From Bacillota bacterium (GTDB lineage Bacteria > Bacillota_A > Clostridia > Peptostreptococcales > Anaerovoracaceae), in contig JAFYLX010000173.1 of the NCBI GenBank assembly GCA_017556895.1, positions 1 to 34,035 on the forward strand: a stretch of DNA of 34,035 bases, written 5' to 3'. The notes beneath the pieces are model-generated. The model ran no database searches. It was not told where the DNA came from and was given only the letters and a program-made list of their open reading frames with translations. The position numbers and the translations under genes are program-made. Of the stretch, positions 16,312 through 23,754 are shown piece after piece (position 1 is the stretch's first letter; the number at the start of each line of letters is the position of its first letter).

Positions 16312-16560
16312 TTATTTTGCCATAGCCTCCTTGATTGCGCATGCAAGCTGGTCAGGGCAAGAAGTTGATTTGAATCCGCAAGTGATGCCGGATAGTCTTT
16401 CAACAACTTCTTCGGCAGGAAGTCCTTCTACAAGAGCAGCGATACCCTTAAGGTTACCGTTGCAACCTCCTGCAAAAGATACCTTCTTTACGATGCCGTT
16501 ATCTATTTCGAACTGAATCTGATGTGAGCATGTCTTCTGTGGTGTGTAAGAATAAAACAT
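16312..16560 (-). CDS. TSCPD domain protein (TIGR03905 family)
   Basis: Small protein of 82 residues with the TSCPD motif at 66-70 (STSCPDQLACAI). Cysteines at 11, 33, 61, 68 and 74 suggest a metal or cluster site. TSCPD domains also sit at the C-terminus of some B12-dependent ribonucleotide reductases; the free-standing TIGR03905 form has no proven role. It is only 2 bases from the preferred start of the CDF gene, so the two are likely co-transcribed. Confidence 0.88.
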   Translation of the reverse strand: MFYSYTPQKTCSHQIQFEIDNGIVKKVSFAGGCNGNLKGIAALVEGLPAEEVVERLSGITCGFKSTSCPDQLACAIKEAMAK

Positions 16561-16676
16561 TATAAATCTCCTTTCGTCTATTTGTTTGGTATGTTAAAAT
16601 ATTTCTATTAAATCAATCCGAAATAGTATACCATATTTTACTAAATTAGACTACATGAATCGAGAAAATAGAACAG

Positions 16677-17501
16677 ATGAATGACGCAAACAAATTATTA
16701 TTAAACATAATTGAAGATAGATATAGACGCTTCCAAAAGTCCTATTCTATAGTGACAACGGACTTCCTTGATATGACTCAGGGGTCTTTGGCAGAACCAT
16801 TTGTGAGAAGTCATCAGTCAGAGGGGGCGTATATGTTCGGCGGCTATGAGGATGCGGAACGCAGAATGGTGGTGTTTGCACCGGATTATCTGACGGTTAG
16901 CGTGGATGATATTGGTTCCATCAAAGCTGTGTCAAATATTGCCGAATTATGTCAGTATTTTGACGAGAATCCGGAGGACTCGCCCATTGCTATCCTAGAC
17001 GTTACGATTAAACAAAAGGGCGTGACACTTAAGCATTCTGATTACTTAGGATCCCTTCTGTCACTTGGCATTAAGCGTGAGAAGACAGGCGATATAATGG
17101 TGCGTGAAGACGGGGCACAGATTTTCGTGGCATCAGAAATCGCGGAATACCTAGCAGAAAACTATTTCAAGGCAGGCAGGGTTCCTCTTGAAGCAAAGGT
17201 GAAACCGCTGTCTGAGTTTGTTCCTGCCGAGGCGAATATTGAAGTGATCAGGGCATCAATACCTTCACCGAGACTGGATAATGCCATCAGCGCGGCTTTC
17301 AACGTATCGAGAAAGTCTGCGGTTGAGGCCATAAACAGAGGAATCGTCTTCGTAGACAACGTAGAAAACAAGAAGCCCGATTACACTCTAAAAGGCGGAG
17401 AAAAGCTCGTTCTTAGAGGCAAGGGCAAGGCTATTTATAAAGTGACAAACGGAACATCTAAAAAAGGCAAAATCTATGCGGAGTTTGATAGGTATATTTA
17501 A
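16677..17501 (+). CDS. ylmH: YlmH-like S4-domain RNA-binding protein
   Basis: Cytoplasmic protein of 274 residues. It has two N-terminal YlmH-type subdomains (about 1-175; FLDMTQGSLAEPF) and a C-terminal S4 RNA-binding domain (about 190-255; PRLDNAISAAFNVSRKSAVE, GIVFVDN, DYTLKGGEKLVLRGKGKA). YlmH is linked to ribosome-associated quality control and is often near division genes in Bacillota. Here it instead begins a pterin-cofactor operon: its stop codon shares one base with the following ThiF-like start. Whether that linkage is functional is not clear. Confidence 0.87.
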   Translation: MNDANKLLLNIIEDRYRRFQKSYSIVTTDFLDMTQGSLAEPFVRSHQSEGAYMFGGYEDAERRMVVFAPDYLTVSVDDIGSIKAVSNIAELCQYFDENPEDSPIAILDVTIKQKGVTLKHSDYLGSLLSLGIKREKTGDIMVREDGAQIFVASEIAEYLAENYFKAGRVPLEAKVKPLSEFVPAEANIEVIRASIPSPRLDNAISAAFNVSRKSAVEAINRGIVFVDNVENKKPDYTLKGGEKLVLRGKGKAIYKVTNGTSKKGKIYAEFDRYI

Positions 17502-18217
17502 TGAGAGATATTCGTTATTTGAGAAACGGAATATTTGATGATGATGAACAGGAGATGCTTAAGGCCAAGAAGGTAGCGGTAATCGGCTGCGGTGGACTTG
17601 GCGGCTATGTAATAGAGATGCTCGCACGTCTTGGGGTTGGTCATCTAGTTATATGCGACGGTGATGTCTTTGACGAGACCAATCTAAACCGCCAGCTCGT
17701 ATCGGTGGAATCCAACATAGGTAACAATAAGGCCCTTGAAGCAGCTAAAAGAGTTCTTGAAATCAACTCTCTTGTTCGAATGACGGTTCACGATGAGAAG
17801 CTATGTGCTAGAAATGGCAGAAGTACGATTGAAGGTTGTGATGTGGTCATAGATGCCTTAGATACTCCACGCGATAAAGTTCTATTAGAGGAGTTATGCG
17901 AAGAACTTAGAATTCCGCTAGTGCACGGAGCAATCTCCGGATGGTTCGGGCAGGTTACGGTGATATTTCCCGGGGAACAGACGCTGCATAGGTTCTACCG
18001 TGATCTTGCTGAAGAATCAGAAGAAGATTCCGCAGAGACTATGATAGCTATGAATAGCAGCGACCCGTATGGAAATCCTTCCTTTACGCCAGCGCTCGTA
18101 GCATCATTGCAGGTTAGCGAAGCTGTCAAAGTGTTAATCGGCAGGGGTGATGTCATGTCACAAAAAATGACTTTAATAGATTTATATTTCAATGAAATTA
18201 AGACGGCAGAGGTGTAG
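17501..18217 (+). CDS. ThiF/MoeB/HesA-family adenylyltransferase
   Basis: E1-like enzyme of 238 residues that adenylates the C-terminal glycine of a small sulfur carrier. The nucleotide loop is VIGCGGLGGYVIE (27-39), Asp53 lies in ICDGD, and the catalytic arginine region is NLNRQ (61-65). A flexible GNPSFTPALVASLQ region follows. I see no paired CxxC zinc motifs, unlike classical MoeB and ThiF, so it is closer to the HesA/TcdA-like branch. With a MOSC gene downstream, moaA nearby and a MoaD-like protein ending in glycines at 29038-29271, the likely job is activating that carrier for pterin dithiolene synthesis. The partner is inferred from context. Confidence 0.85.
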   Translation: MRDIRYLRNGIFDDDEQEMLKAKKVAVIGCGGLGGYVIEMLARLGVGHLVICDGDVFDETNLNRQLVSVESNIGNNKALEAAKRVLEINSLVRMTVHDEKLCARNGRSTIEGCDVVIDALDTPRDKVLLEELCEELRIPLVHGAISGWFGQVTVIFPGEQTLHRFYRDLAEESEEDSAETMIAMNSSDPYGNPSFTPALVASLQVSEAVKVLIGRGDVMSQKMTLIDLYFNEIKTAEV

Positions 18218-18219
18218 AG

Positions 18220-18516
18220 ATGACAGATGTTAAATACAAAGGCGACAGAGAAGTTTCCTTTATTGACAAAAAGGTTAAGGAATGGTTAGACGAAAATAAA
18301 ACAAATTCAAAGGGATTATGCCTTGGACGCTTCCACGCGGACATGGTTGTAGATAGTTTGGCTGACTGTTCCGCAGGCGATATGATTGAAGTAGAAGGTA
18401 AACACTACGAAATCACGAAGTTGGGAAAGAGATGTTTCCCAGAATGCGAATTGCTTGCTGAGCTGGGAGCTAAATGCCCGCTAGCGACAGGGGTAGGCTT
18501 CGGCAAGACAGTGTAG
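18220..18516 (+). CDS. Short MOSC-domain protein
   Basis: Protein of 98 residues resembling a reduced MOSC domain. FHADMVVDSL, then CSAGDMIEVEGKHYEITKLG and KRCFPECELL match the core of small MOSC proteins from cofactor clusters. Cysteines 34, 50, 72, 76 and 86 are available; MOSC proteins use a conserved cysteine to move sulfur to the metal of Mo/W cofactors. It is shorter than typical stand-alone MOSC proteins (about 140-160 residues). It sits 2 bases after the ThiF-like gene, in the same operon. Confidence 0.72.
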   Translation: MTDVKYKGDREVSFIDKKVKEWLDENKTNSKGLCLGRFHADMVVDSLADCSAGDMIEVEGKHYEITKLGKRCFPECELLAELGAKCPLATGVGFGKTV

Positions 18517-18564
18517 CGACTATCAGATTTTCTACCTGAGGATTGTTCAGCGCCGAAGGGCTAG

Positions 18565-18581
18565 ACATAAGGTCAATATGT
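18565..18581. repeat. 17-bp direct repeat, copy 1
   Basis: ACATAAGGTCAATATGT occurs here and again at 24339-24355, where it encodes the end of the HigA-like protein (HKVNM). Read in the same frame here it gives HKVNM and then a stop, preceded by RRRAR, so it may be the tail of a lost antitoxin-like gene. It also has inverted 5-base arms (ACATA/TATGT). Confidence 0.6.
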
Positions 18582-18618
18582 GAGCTTCGACGTGTCGAAT
18601 TATGTCGAAGAATTCATA

Positions 18619-18647
18619 TTGAAACCAGATAACGAATATGATATATT
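18619..18647 (+). promoter_or_regulatory. Promoter of the candidate antitoxin RNA
   Basis: TTGAAA (18619-18624), an exact 17-bp spacer and TATATT (18642-18647). Transcription should start near 18654 and run towards the 3' end of the convergent toxin gene. Confidence 0.65.
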
Positions 18648-18653
18648 AAAGGC

Positions 18654-18744
18654 AACAAGATGGAAACCGTTGAAAACGGCTAACATATGTACGATTGAAA
18701 ATAACCGCCATAGTTTAAGGGTTCACGGCGGTTATTTTCTTTTA
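18654..18744 (+). ncRNA. Candidate antisense antitoxin RNA (type I system)
   Basis: A predicted RNA of about 90 bases without a supported ORF. It begins after a near-consensus promoter and ends at a hairpin with a TTTTCTTTT tail. It overlaps the 3' untranslated part and the last four codons of the toxin mRNA on the other strand. This is the arrangement of txpA/ratA-type systems, where pairing of the two 3' ends blocks and degrades the toxin message. The RNA boundaries are inferred from the promoter and terminator. Confidence 0.55.
18701..18744. terminator. Bidirectional terminator shared by toxin and antitoxin RNAs
   Basis: ATAACCGCC (18701-18709) pairs with GGCGGTTAT (18727-18735). On plus it is followed by TTTCTTTTA; on minus the stem is followed by TTTTCAATC. 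It would end both the antitoxin RNA and the toxin mRNA. Confidence 0.75.
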
Positions 18745-18806
18745 TCGTTACATGTTACTAATGTTATAATCATGATGACTATAGCGAGTAGTTCGTAATC
18801 AGACAT
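18732..18806 (-). CDS. Holin-like type I toxin (24 residues)
   Basis: Minus-strand ORF starting MSDYELLAIVIMIITLV and ending TCNDKRK. The MSDYE-L start, hydrophobic core and lysine/arginine end are the pattern of the short holin-like toxins (Hol_Tox type) of Bacillota type I systems, which insert in and damage the cell's own membrane. A perfect AAAGGAGGTGGT ribosome binding site lies 8 bases before the ATG. A promoter (TTGTTG, 18 bp, TATAAT; 18910-18939) gives a leader of about 97 bases, typical for such toxins. It is at the short end of the family. Assignment rests on pattern and context. Confidence 0.65.
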   Translation of the reverse strand: MSDYELLAIVIMIITLVTCNDKRK

Positions 18807-18909
18807 AAGAACCACCTCCTTTATCATGCGATTTGGTTTCTCACCATAATGCAGAAATAACGGAAGTGTTGGCCGCTTTCACCTTATCCATATTCTTGTT
18901 GCCAACTAA

Positions 18910-18939
18910 ATTATATAATGAAAAAACGAGCGACAACAA
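18910..18939 (-). promoter_or_regulatory. Promoter of the holin-like toxin gene
   Basis: On the minus strand, TTGTTG (18934-18939), an 18-bp spacer and TATAAT (18910-18915). The predicted transcript has a leader of about 97 bases before the toxin ATG. Confidence 0.55.
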
Positions 18940-18970
18940 CGAAAATCGTTCGTCAAATTTCGACACTAGA

Positions 18971-19004
18971 CCTACTCAAATATGGGTGGGCTTTTCTGTT
19001 TTTT
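18971..19004 (+). terminator. Terminator or attenuator upstream of moaA
   Basis: CCTACTC (18971-18977) pairs with GGGTGGG (18984-18990) using two G-T wobbles, and is followed by CTTTTCTGTTTTTT. A TACAAT -10-like box at 19009-19014 just after it, preceded by TGTG, probably starts moaA transcription. The region 18517-19042 otherwise holds only the type I toxin-antitoxin locus and the 17-bp repeat. Confidence 0.55.
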
Positions 19005-19042
19005 GTGTTACAATATGAGTAGACTAAGGAAAGGAAATAGCT

Positions 19043-20050
19043 ATGAAAGATCAGTACGGCAGAGAAATTGATTACATTAGAATATCGGTAACAGATAGAT
19101 GCAATCTTCGCTGCAAGTATTGTATTCCAAAGTGTGGGATTGCATCCGTTGGACACGATAACATCCTTAACTTTGACGAGATAACGACCATTGTTCGTGA
19201 GTGTGCAAAACTAGGAATTAAGAAGGTTAAAATCACAGGCGGAGAGCCTCTTGTCAGAAGGGAACTTCACACACTGGTTAGAGGCATCAAGAATACGCCT
19301 GGAATCCAGCAAGTTACGCTTACGACTAACGGAATATTTCTGAAGAATCAAATAGATGACCTCGCGGAGGCAGGGATTGACGCAATCAATATCAGTTTGG
19401 ACACACTAAACCCTGAAAAATTCAAGCAAATCACGGGGTTTGATGCACTGGACAAAGTATTAGATGCAATAAATCTGTGCAAAAATTACCAGGGCATCAA
19501 GTTAAAAATCAACGTTGTAACACTGGCGGATTACAACAAAGACGAGATTATAGATTTTGCTAGGCTAGCGAAAGAGGATAACATAGATATTCGATTCATC
19601 GAGATGATGCCGATAGGCCTCGGCGATGGATTCGAAGGATATACACAAGATTACATCAAGGAGACGCTGGAGACTGAGTTTGGCGAGCTAGAGGGACCGC
19701 TCAATGGCCAGCGTGCGGAGCTTGATGGGTTGACTAACCAAAGCTATGGCAACGGGCCAGCCGTATACTACAAAATCCCGGGATTCATAGGAAAGATTGG
19801 ATTTATTAGTGCTATCTCACATCAGTTCTGCGATAGCTGCAATCGTATAAGGCTGACGGCAGAAGGTCTACTGAAACCTTGTCTGCAGTATGCGGAAGGT
19901 GTAGCTTTAAAGAAAGCCATTAGAGAAGGCGGCGAGCCTTTAGACAACTTAATAAGAGAAGGCATATTCAATAAGCCAAAAGAACATAATTTTCGTTCAT
20001 CGACCGTCGAAGGCAGAGAGCAAAAGCTAATGTCTAAGATAGGTGGATAG
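19043..20050 (+). CDS. moaA: GTP 3',8-cyclase
   Basis: Radical SAM enzyme that begins molybdopterin synthesis by converting GTP to 3',8-cyclo-GTP, the substrate of MoaC. The 335-residue length is normal. The SAM cluster cysteines are Cys20, Cys24 and Cys27 in DRCNLRCKYC. The C-terminal cluster is Cys263, Cys266 and Cys280 in FCDSCNRIRLTAEGLLKPC. TGGEPLVRRE and SLDTLNPEKF are standard. The protein ends in KIGG, the conserved Gly-Gly tail needed for activity. moaC is not in the window. Placement beside tupABC suggests the cofactor made here carries tungsten. Confidence 0.97.
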   Translation: MKDQYGREIDYIRISVTDRCNLRCKYCIPKCGIASVGHDNILNFDEITTIVRECAKLGIKKVKITGGEPLVRRELHTLVRGIKNTPGIQQVTLTTNGIFLKNQIDDLAEAGIDAINISLDTLNPEKFKQITGFDALDKVLDAINLCKNYQGIKLKINVVTLADYNKDEIIDFARLAKEDNIDIRFIEMMPIGLGDGFEGYTQDYIKETLETEFGELEGPLNGQRAELDGLTNQSYGNGPAVYYKIPGFIGKIGFISAISHQFCDSCNRIRLTAEGLLKPCLQYAEGVALKKAIREGGEPLDNLIREGIFNKPKEHNFRSSTVEGREQKLMSKIGG

Positions 20051-20067
20051 ATATACTTCTTAGCGGA

Positions 20068-20172
20068 ATCGAGCTTATTTATCTAAGGTTTAGACTGGCA
20101 AAGGCCGAAATGAGACTATCAAGACTATGAGAAATAAGCCGATGGGTATTTTTCGAAAGGAAAGTGCCTTCC
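20068..20172 (+). promoter_or_regulatory. Structured leader of the tupA operon, candidate riboswitch
   Basis: ATCG-A-GCTTATTT (20068-20080) pairs with AAATAAGC-CGAT (20132-20143) as a 12-bp stem with one bulged A. The enclosed 51 bases hold at least two small hairpins (TCTAAGGTTTAGA and GGCAAAGGCC). A downstream GCCTT (20166-20170) can pair back to AAGGC (20101-20105). A compact, multi-branched leader before a tungstate transporter fits a Mo/W-cofactor-type riboswitch, but I could not match it to a consensus, so the ligand is unassigned. Confidence 0.45.
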
Positions 20173-20205
20173 GTGTTTGAAAAGATTTCCAATGGAGGTA
20201 GGAAA

Positions 20206-21165
20206 ATGAAAAAATTATTATCACTATTGCTAGTGCTTGCAATGGTATTATCCTTTGCGGCATGTGGCACAGGGGACGAAGGTGTTAACCTAACTATCTT
20301 AATTGAAGAAGATGATAGCATGATTAACACATACAGCTTACTCGCTGTTAACCCGGAGGCTCCATTCGTGGATGCTGACAAAAATCCAGTGCAAGACGTG
20401 GAACTAAACACAGCAGGTGCAGACGCACTTATTAACTGGATGCTTTCTGAAGAAGCAGCGGATTTAATTAAGGACTACGGTGTAGCAGAATACGACGACC
20501 ATCTATTCTATAATTTGGATGGGGCGCCTGTTTCAGACGTGGCAATCCCAGCCGCAACAGAAGAAACTAAGGTAATCAGAATGTCTACAACTACATCCGT
20601 AAACGACTCAGGCCTACTTGGCTATATGATTCCGATTTTCGAAGAAGGGTATGGCTATGATGTAGAGATTTTCTCAGCAGGTACAGGTAAGTCCATCGCA
20701 AATGCACAGTGCGGTAACGCAGACTTAATCCTAGTACACTCTAAGTCTCAGGAAGAAGCCTTCGTAGATGCTGGATTTGCAAGAAAAGTCGAAGGATTTG
20801 ATGCAGAAAGACTATCTTTCATGTATAACTACTTTGTACTTTGCGGACCTAAGGAAGATCCAGCAAATGTAAGCGAAGCAGAAAGCGTATTAGCAGCATT
20901 CGAAACAATCGCAGAGGATCAGCACAAATTCGTATCAAGAGGCGACGCTTCCTGTACGCATACTAAGGAATTATCCTTATGGCCGGCAGAGCTTGGAATA
21001 ACAACTGAAGCAGAAAGTTTTGCTGACTACACAGATTGGTACATTTCATCTAACGCTGGAATGGGCACTTGCCTAATGCAGGCGGCAGAACAGGGTGCAT
21101 ATATCCTTTCTGATAAGGCTACATTCCTAACATTCGTAGCAAATTACGAAAGCTATATGGAATAG
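20206..21165 (+). CDS. tupA: Tungstate ABC transporter binding lipoprotein, apparently circularly permuted
   Basis: Lipoprotein of 319 residues with a lipobox FAAC at Cys20. It captures tungstate outside the membrane for TupBC. The oxyanion motif MSTTTSVNDSGLL is normally at the start of the mature protein, but here begins at residue 126. The segment usually at the C-terminus (LTILIEEDD, then TYSLLAVNPE and WMLSEEAADLIKDYGVAEYD) lies at residues 29-97, and the protein stops after LSDKATFLTFVANYESY, exactly where that segment would normally follow. Other family motifs are in place: SAGTGKSIA, ADLILVHSKSQEE, FVSRGDASCTHTKELSLW and GMGTCL. The ATG at 20206 follows GGAGGTAGGAAA; an in-frame upstream start is rejected. 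Confidence 0.88.
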   Translation: MKKLLSLLLVLAMVLSFAACGTGDEGVNLTILIEEDDSMINTYSLLAVNPEAPFVDADKNPVQDVELNTAGADALINWMLSEEAADLIKDYGVAEYDDHLFYNLDGAPVSDVAIPAATEETKVIRMSTTTSVNDSGLLGYMIPIFEEGYGYDVEIFSAGTGKSIANAQCGNADLILVHSKSQEEAFVDAGFARKVEGFDAERLSFMYNYFVLCGPKEDPANVSEAESVLAAFETIAEDQHKFVSRGDASCTHTKELSLWPAELGITTEAESFADYTDWYISSNAGMGTCLMQAAEQGAYILSDKATFLTFVANYESYME

Positions 21166-21181
21166 ATATTGAGGTATATTT

Positions 21182-21868
21182 ATGACGATTGCTTTTGAAA
21201 AAGCAATGAACTTGATATTTGAAGGTAACATTGTATTGATAGATATAATATTAGTAACTTTAAAAATGAGCATAACAAGTTCCATTGTGGCACTCCTAAT
21301 AGGGGTGCCACTTGGCGTGCTTTTTGGCAGCACATCATTTAGAGGGAAGAAGATCATTATTGTCCTAAATCGAACTATGATGGGCCTTCCCCCTGTTGTT
21401 TGCGGTCTATTATGCTATTTAATGTTCTGCGGAGTAGGGCCACTTCGACACATGCATCTTTTGTACACGGTGACAGGCATGGTGATTGCTCAGATTATCT
21501 TGATTACACCGGTTGTAGTAGGCTCTATCGAGCCATTTGTATCAGGGATTTACCCGGAAATCAAAGAAACTGCCATAGGACTTGGCCTTTCCAAAGGCAA
21601 GACTATCGGCCTGATTATAAACGAGAGTACATATCAAATCGTATCCACATATCTTCTAGGGTTCAGTAGAGCCTTGGCCGAAGTGGGTGCGGTATCGATG
21701 GTTGGAGGGGCAATCGTTTTCAAAACAAACGTAATGACGACAGCCATCATGAACTATACAAATATGGGAGACTTTGATATGGCCTTAGCCCTTGGGATCA
21801 TTCTTATGGGAATTTCTCTAGTAGTCAATATCATCGTCTCAATAATGCAAAGGAGGCCCGAATTCTAA
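21182..21868 (+). CDS. tupB: Tungstate ABC transporter permease
   Basis: Integral membrane subunit of 228 residues with about five or six hydrophobic helices. The cytoplasmic coupling loop PEIKETAIGLGLSKGKTIGL and the later SRALAEVGAVSMVGG segment match the molybdate/tungstate/sulfate permease family, including the EAA-type motif that docks on the ATPase. It follows tupA by 16 bases and its stop overlaps the tupC start by one base (TAATG), so the three subunits are made from one message. Confidence 0.93.
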   Translation: MTIAFEKAMNLIFEGNIVLIDIILVTLKMSITSSIVALLIGVPLGVLFGSTSFRGKKIIIVLNRTMMGLPPVVCGLLCYLMFCGVGPLRHMHLLYTVTGMVIAQIILITPVVVGSIEPFVSGIYPEIKETAIGLGLSKGKTIGLIINESTYQIVSTYLLGFSRALAEVGAVSMVGGAIVFKTNVMTTAIMNYTNMGDFDMALALGIILMGISLVVNIIVSIMQRRPEF

Positions 21869-22455
21869 TGAAGACTAATCAAATTAAGAAGACGTACAAA
21901 GGCCGACTTGTGCTAGATATGCCTTCACTGGAATTGGAAAGCGGAAAAGTTTACAGTATCGTCGGAGCCAACGGCTCTGGAAAATCCACATTCGCTAAAA
22001 TATTAGCAGGCATTGTGGAAGCCGACGAGGGAGGCTGCGCAATTAAAGGTGCAGGTTACATGGCTCAGAAGAATTATGCCTTCAATATGAGCCTAGAAAA
22101 GAATATATTGATAAATGGCGATGACAAGGTTCGTTGCCAAAAGCTGATGGAATACTTAAACATCGGACATTTAGCCAAAAATAAGGCTAAGACTCTTTCC
22201 GGTGGTGAAACTGCCAAGCTGGCCCTTGCCCGTATTATGATGAAGGACTATGATGTTCTAATTCTGGACGAGCCTACGGCGGCCATGGACAGAGACTCTG
22301 TATTTCTGGCAGAAAATTTAATTGAAGAGTATTGCAAACGAACTCAATGCGTGACGATTCTCATCACCCATTCTTTGGAGCAGGCAAAGAGGATGTCCCG
22401 TGAGATAATAGAAATAGATTATGGAAAAATCGTCAAACGTGAAGTTTTAGAATAA
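21868..22455 (+). CDS. tupC: Tungstate ABC transporter ATP-binding protein
   Basis: ABC ATPase of 195 residues that powers TupB. Walker A is GANGSGKST (33-41), the signature is LSGGE (110-114), Walker B is VLILDEP (130-136), and the switch histidine follows in ILITHSLEQAK. The length is short for an ABC importer ATPase and there is no C-terminal regulatory domain, as is usual for TupC. The next gene, moeA, starts 12 bases later, so uptake and metal insertion are probably co-expressed. Confidence 0.93.
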   Translation: MKTNQIKKTYKGRLVLDMPSLELESGKVYSIVGANGSGKSTFAKILAGIVEADEGGCAIKGAGYMAQKNYAFNMSLEKNILINGDDKVRCQKLMEYLNIGHLAKNKAKTLSGGETAKLALARIMMKDYDVLILDEPTAAMDRDSVFLAENLIEEYCKRTQCVTILITHSLEQAKRMSREIIEIDYGKIVKREVLE

Positions 22456-22467
22456 GGCGGAAAGTGA

Positions 22468-23685
22468 ATGAAACTTTTAAAAGTAGACACCCTAGAAATG
22501 GGAATTGAAAAACTATATAAAGCGTATGTTGCTGACGCAGTACTCGAGATAGAAGAAATTCCATTGGTGATGGCTCATGGAAGAGTGCTTGCTGAAGACG
22601 TTATGTCTAAAGAAAACGTCCCGGCATTTAACCGTTCCGTCGTGGATGGCTATGCGGTAAAGGCTTTAGAGACAGCAGGATGTAGCGACAGCATGCCGGT
22701 CTTTCTAGAGGTTGCTTGTGAGGTCGAAATGGGAAAACCCGCACCTTGCAAGCTTGCAAGTGGCCAGTGTATGTATGTGCCTACGGGCGGAATGATACCA
22801 GAAGGCGCAGATGCTGTTGCCATGGTAGAACATTGCCAGTCCTTTGGGATAAATCAGATGGCAATCTATAGCCCACTATCTTATGGCAAGAATATGGTTT
22901 TTGCCGGGGATGATGTTGCACTAGGGCAAAAGGTTCTTGAAGCAGGAAAGACTATCACGCCGGCAGATATGGGTCTACTTGCATCTCTAGGTAAAACAAA
23001 GATAAAAGTATATAAACCATGGAAAGTTTACATTATTTCCACAGGTGACGAGGTGGTTTCACCAGAAGATACACCTGCAGAAGGACAGGTTAGAGACGTA
23101 AACACTTACGGTCTGATTGGCGAGGTGCAGCGTTTGGGGTTCGAGGTTGTCGGATTTGAACTGATTAAAGACGACTATGAATTGCTTAAAACACGCGCTG
23201 AAGCAGCAAAAGAGACTTGCGATGTGGTCTTGATTTCCGGAGGGAGCTCCAAGGGGAAGAAAGACGCTACGGCACAGGTCATCGAAGATATAACTGGAGA
23301 AGTTTTGACTCATGGTCTAGCGGTTAAACCGGGCAAGCCAACGATTCTTGCCTTCGAAAAAGAAAGCAAGACTATCTATGCTGGACTTCCGGGCCATCCT
23401 GTGGCAGCACTATTGCTGTTTAGATTGGTAATTGGCGGTCTGTGGGACAGACTGTGCATTGCAAAAAACAGAGTGCCACTAAAGGCAAAAATCGCTATAA
23501 ACTTGGCGGCAGCACCGGGTAGAAAGACTTTCCAGCTTGTAAAGTTGGACGGTGAGTGGGCGACTCCGATCCTAGGTAAATCAGGACTTATTAGAACGAT
23601 GTCTGAAGCAGACGGATATATAATTCTCGACGTAAACGACGAAGGAATCAATAAGGGTGAAGAATTAGAAGTGTGGCTATTATAG
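22468..23685 (+). CDS. moeA: Molybdopterin molybdenumtransferase (tungsten/molybdenum insertion)
   Basis: MoeA protein of 405 residues that inserts oxoanion metal into adenylated pterin dithiolate. Domains follow the usual order: N-terminal region with AEDVMSKENVPAFNRSVVDG and YAV, the MPT-binding domain with YIISTGDEVV and VLISGGSSKGKKDAT, the GLPGHPVAALLLF segment, and a C-terminal beta domain. It is directly downstream of tupABC, which points to tungsten. A second MoeA-type gene follows 0.7 kb later; organisms using both metals often have one MoeA per metal. The 3' end overlaps a terminator hairpin. Confidence 0.94.
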   Translation: MKLLKVDTLEMGIEKLYKAYVADAVLEIEEIPLVMAHGRVLAEDVMSKENVPAFNRSVVDGYAVKALETAGCSDSMPVFLEVACEVEMGKPAPCKLASGQCMYVPTGGMIPEGADAVAMVEHCQSFGINQMAIYSPLSYGKNMVFAGDDVALGQKVLEAGKTITPADMGLLASLGKTKIKVYKPWKVYIISTGDEVVSPEDTPAEGQVRDVNTYGLIGEVQRLGFEVVGFELIKDDYELLKTRAEAAKETCDVVLISGGSSKGKKDATAQVIEDITGEVLTHGLAVKPGKPTILAFEKESKTIYAGLPGHPVAALLLFRLVIGGLWDRLCIAKNRVPLKAKIAINLAAAPGRKTFQLVKLDGEWATPILGKSGLIRTMSEADGYIILDVNDEGINKGEELEVWLL

Positions 23686-23697
23686 TCACACTTTTTC
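23670..23697 (+). terminator. Terminator overlapping the end of moeA
   Basis: The stem AGTGTGGCTA/TAGTCACACT (23670-23692, one G-T pair, 3-base loop) includes the last codons and stop of moeA and is followed by TTTTT. It separates the tup-moeA operon from the genes that follow. Confidence 0.8.
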
Positions 23698-23724
23698 ATG
23701 TCGAAATATGTCTAACGAAAAAGG

Positions 23725-23754
23725 TTGACGTCAAAATTGGATAAGAAGTAAAAT
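23725..23754 (+). promoter_or_regulatory. Promoter before the higBA remnant and second moeA
   Basis: TTGACG (23725-23730), an 18-bp spacer and TAAAAT (23749-23754) form a good sigma-A promoter. It probably drives the antitoxin gene and the genes after it. Confidence 0.6.

Noticed and set aside
18520..18583. Second antitoxin gene remnant
   Set aside because: Only the last 17 bases match higA exactly. The upstream resemblance (RRRAR versus RKRE) is too short to call a pseudogene.
18580..18798. Plus-strand ORF of 72 codons after the MOSC gene
   Set aside because: No ribosome binding site. It crosses the antitoxin promoter and the terminator hairpin, and the opposite strand carries the better supported toxin gene.
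18833..19018. Plus-strand ORF of 61 codons before moaA
   Set aside because: No ribosome binding site, and it covers the toxin promoter and a terminator.
20164..20205. N-terminal extension of TupA
   Set aside because: It would place 14 residues before a standard lipoprotein signal peptide. GGAGGTAGG points to the ATG at 20206.
20040..20205. Named Moco or Tuco riboswitch
   Set aside because: The structure is suggestive, but I could not match conserved bases from memory, so only a structured leader is reported.
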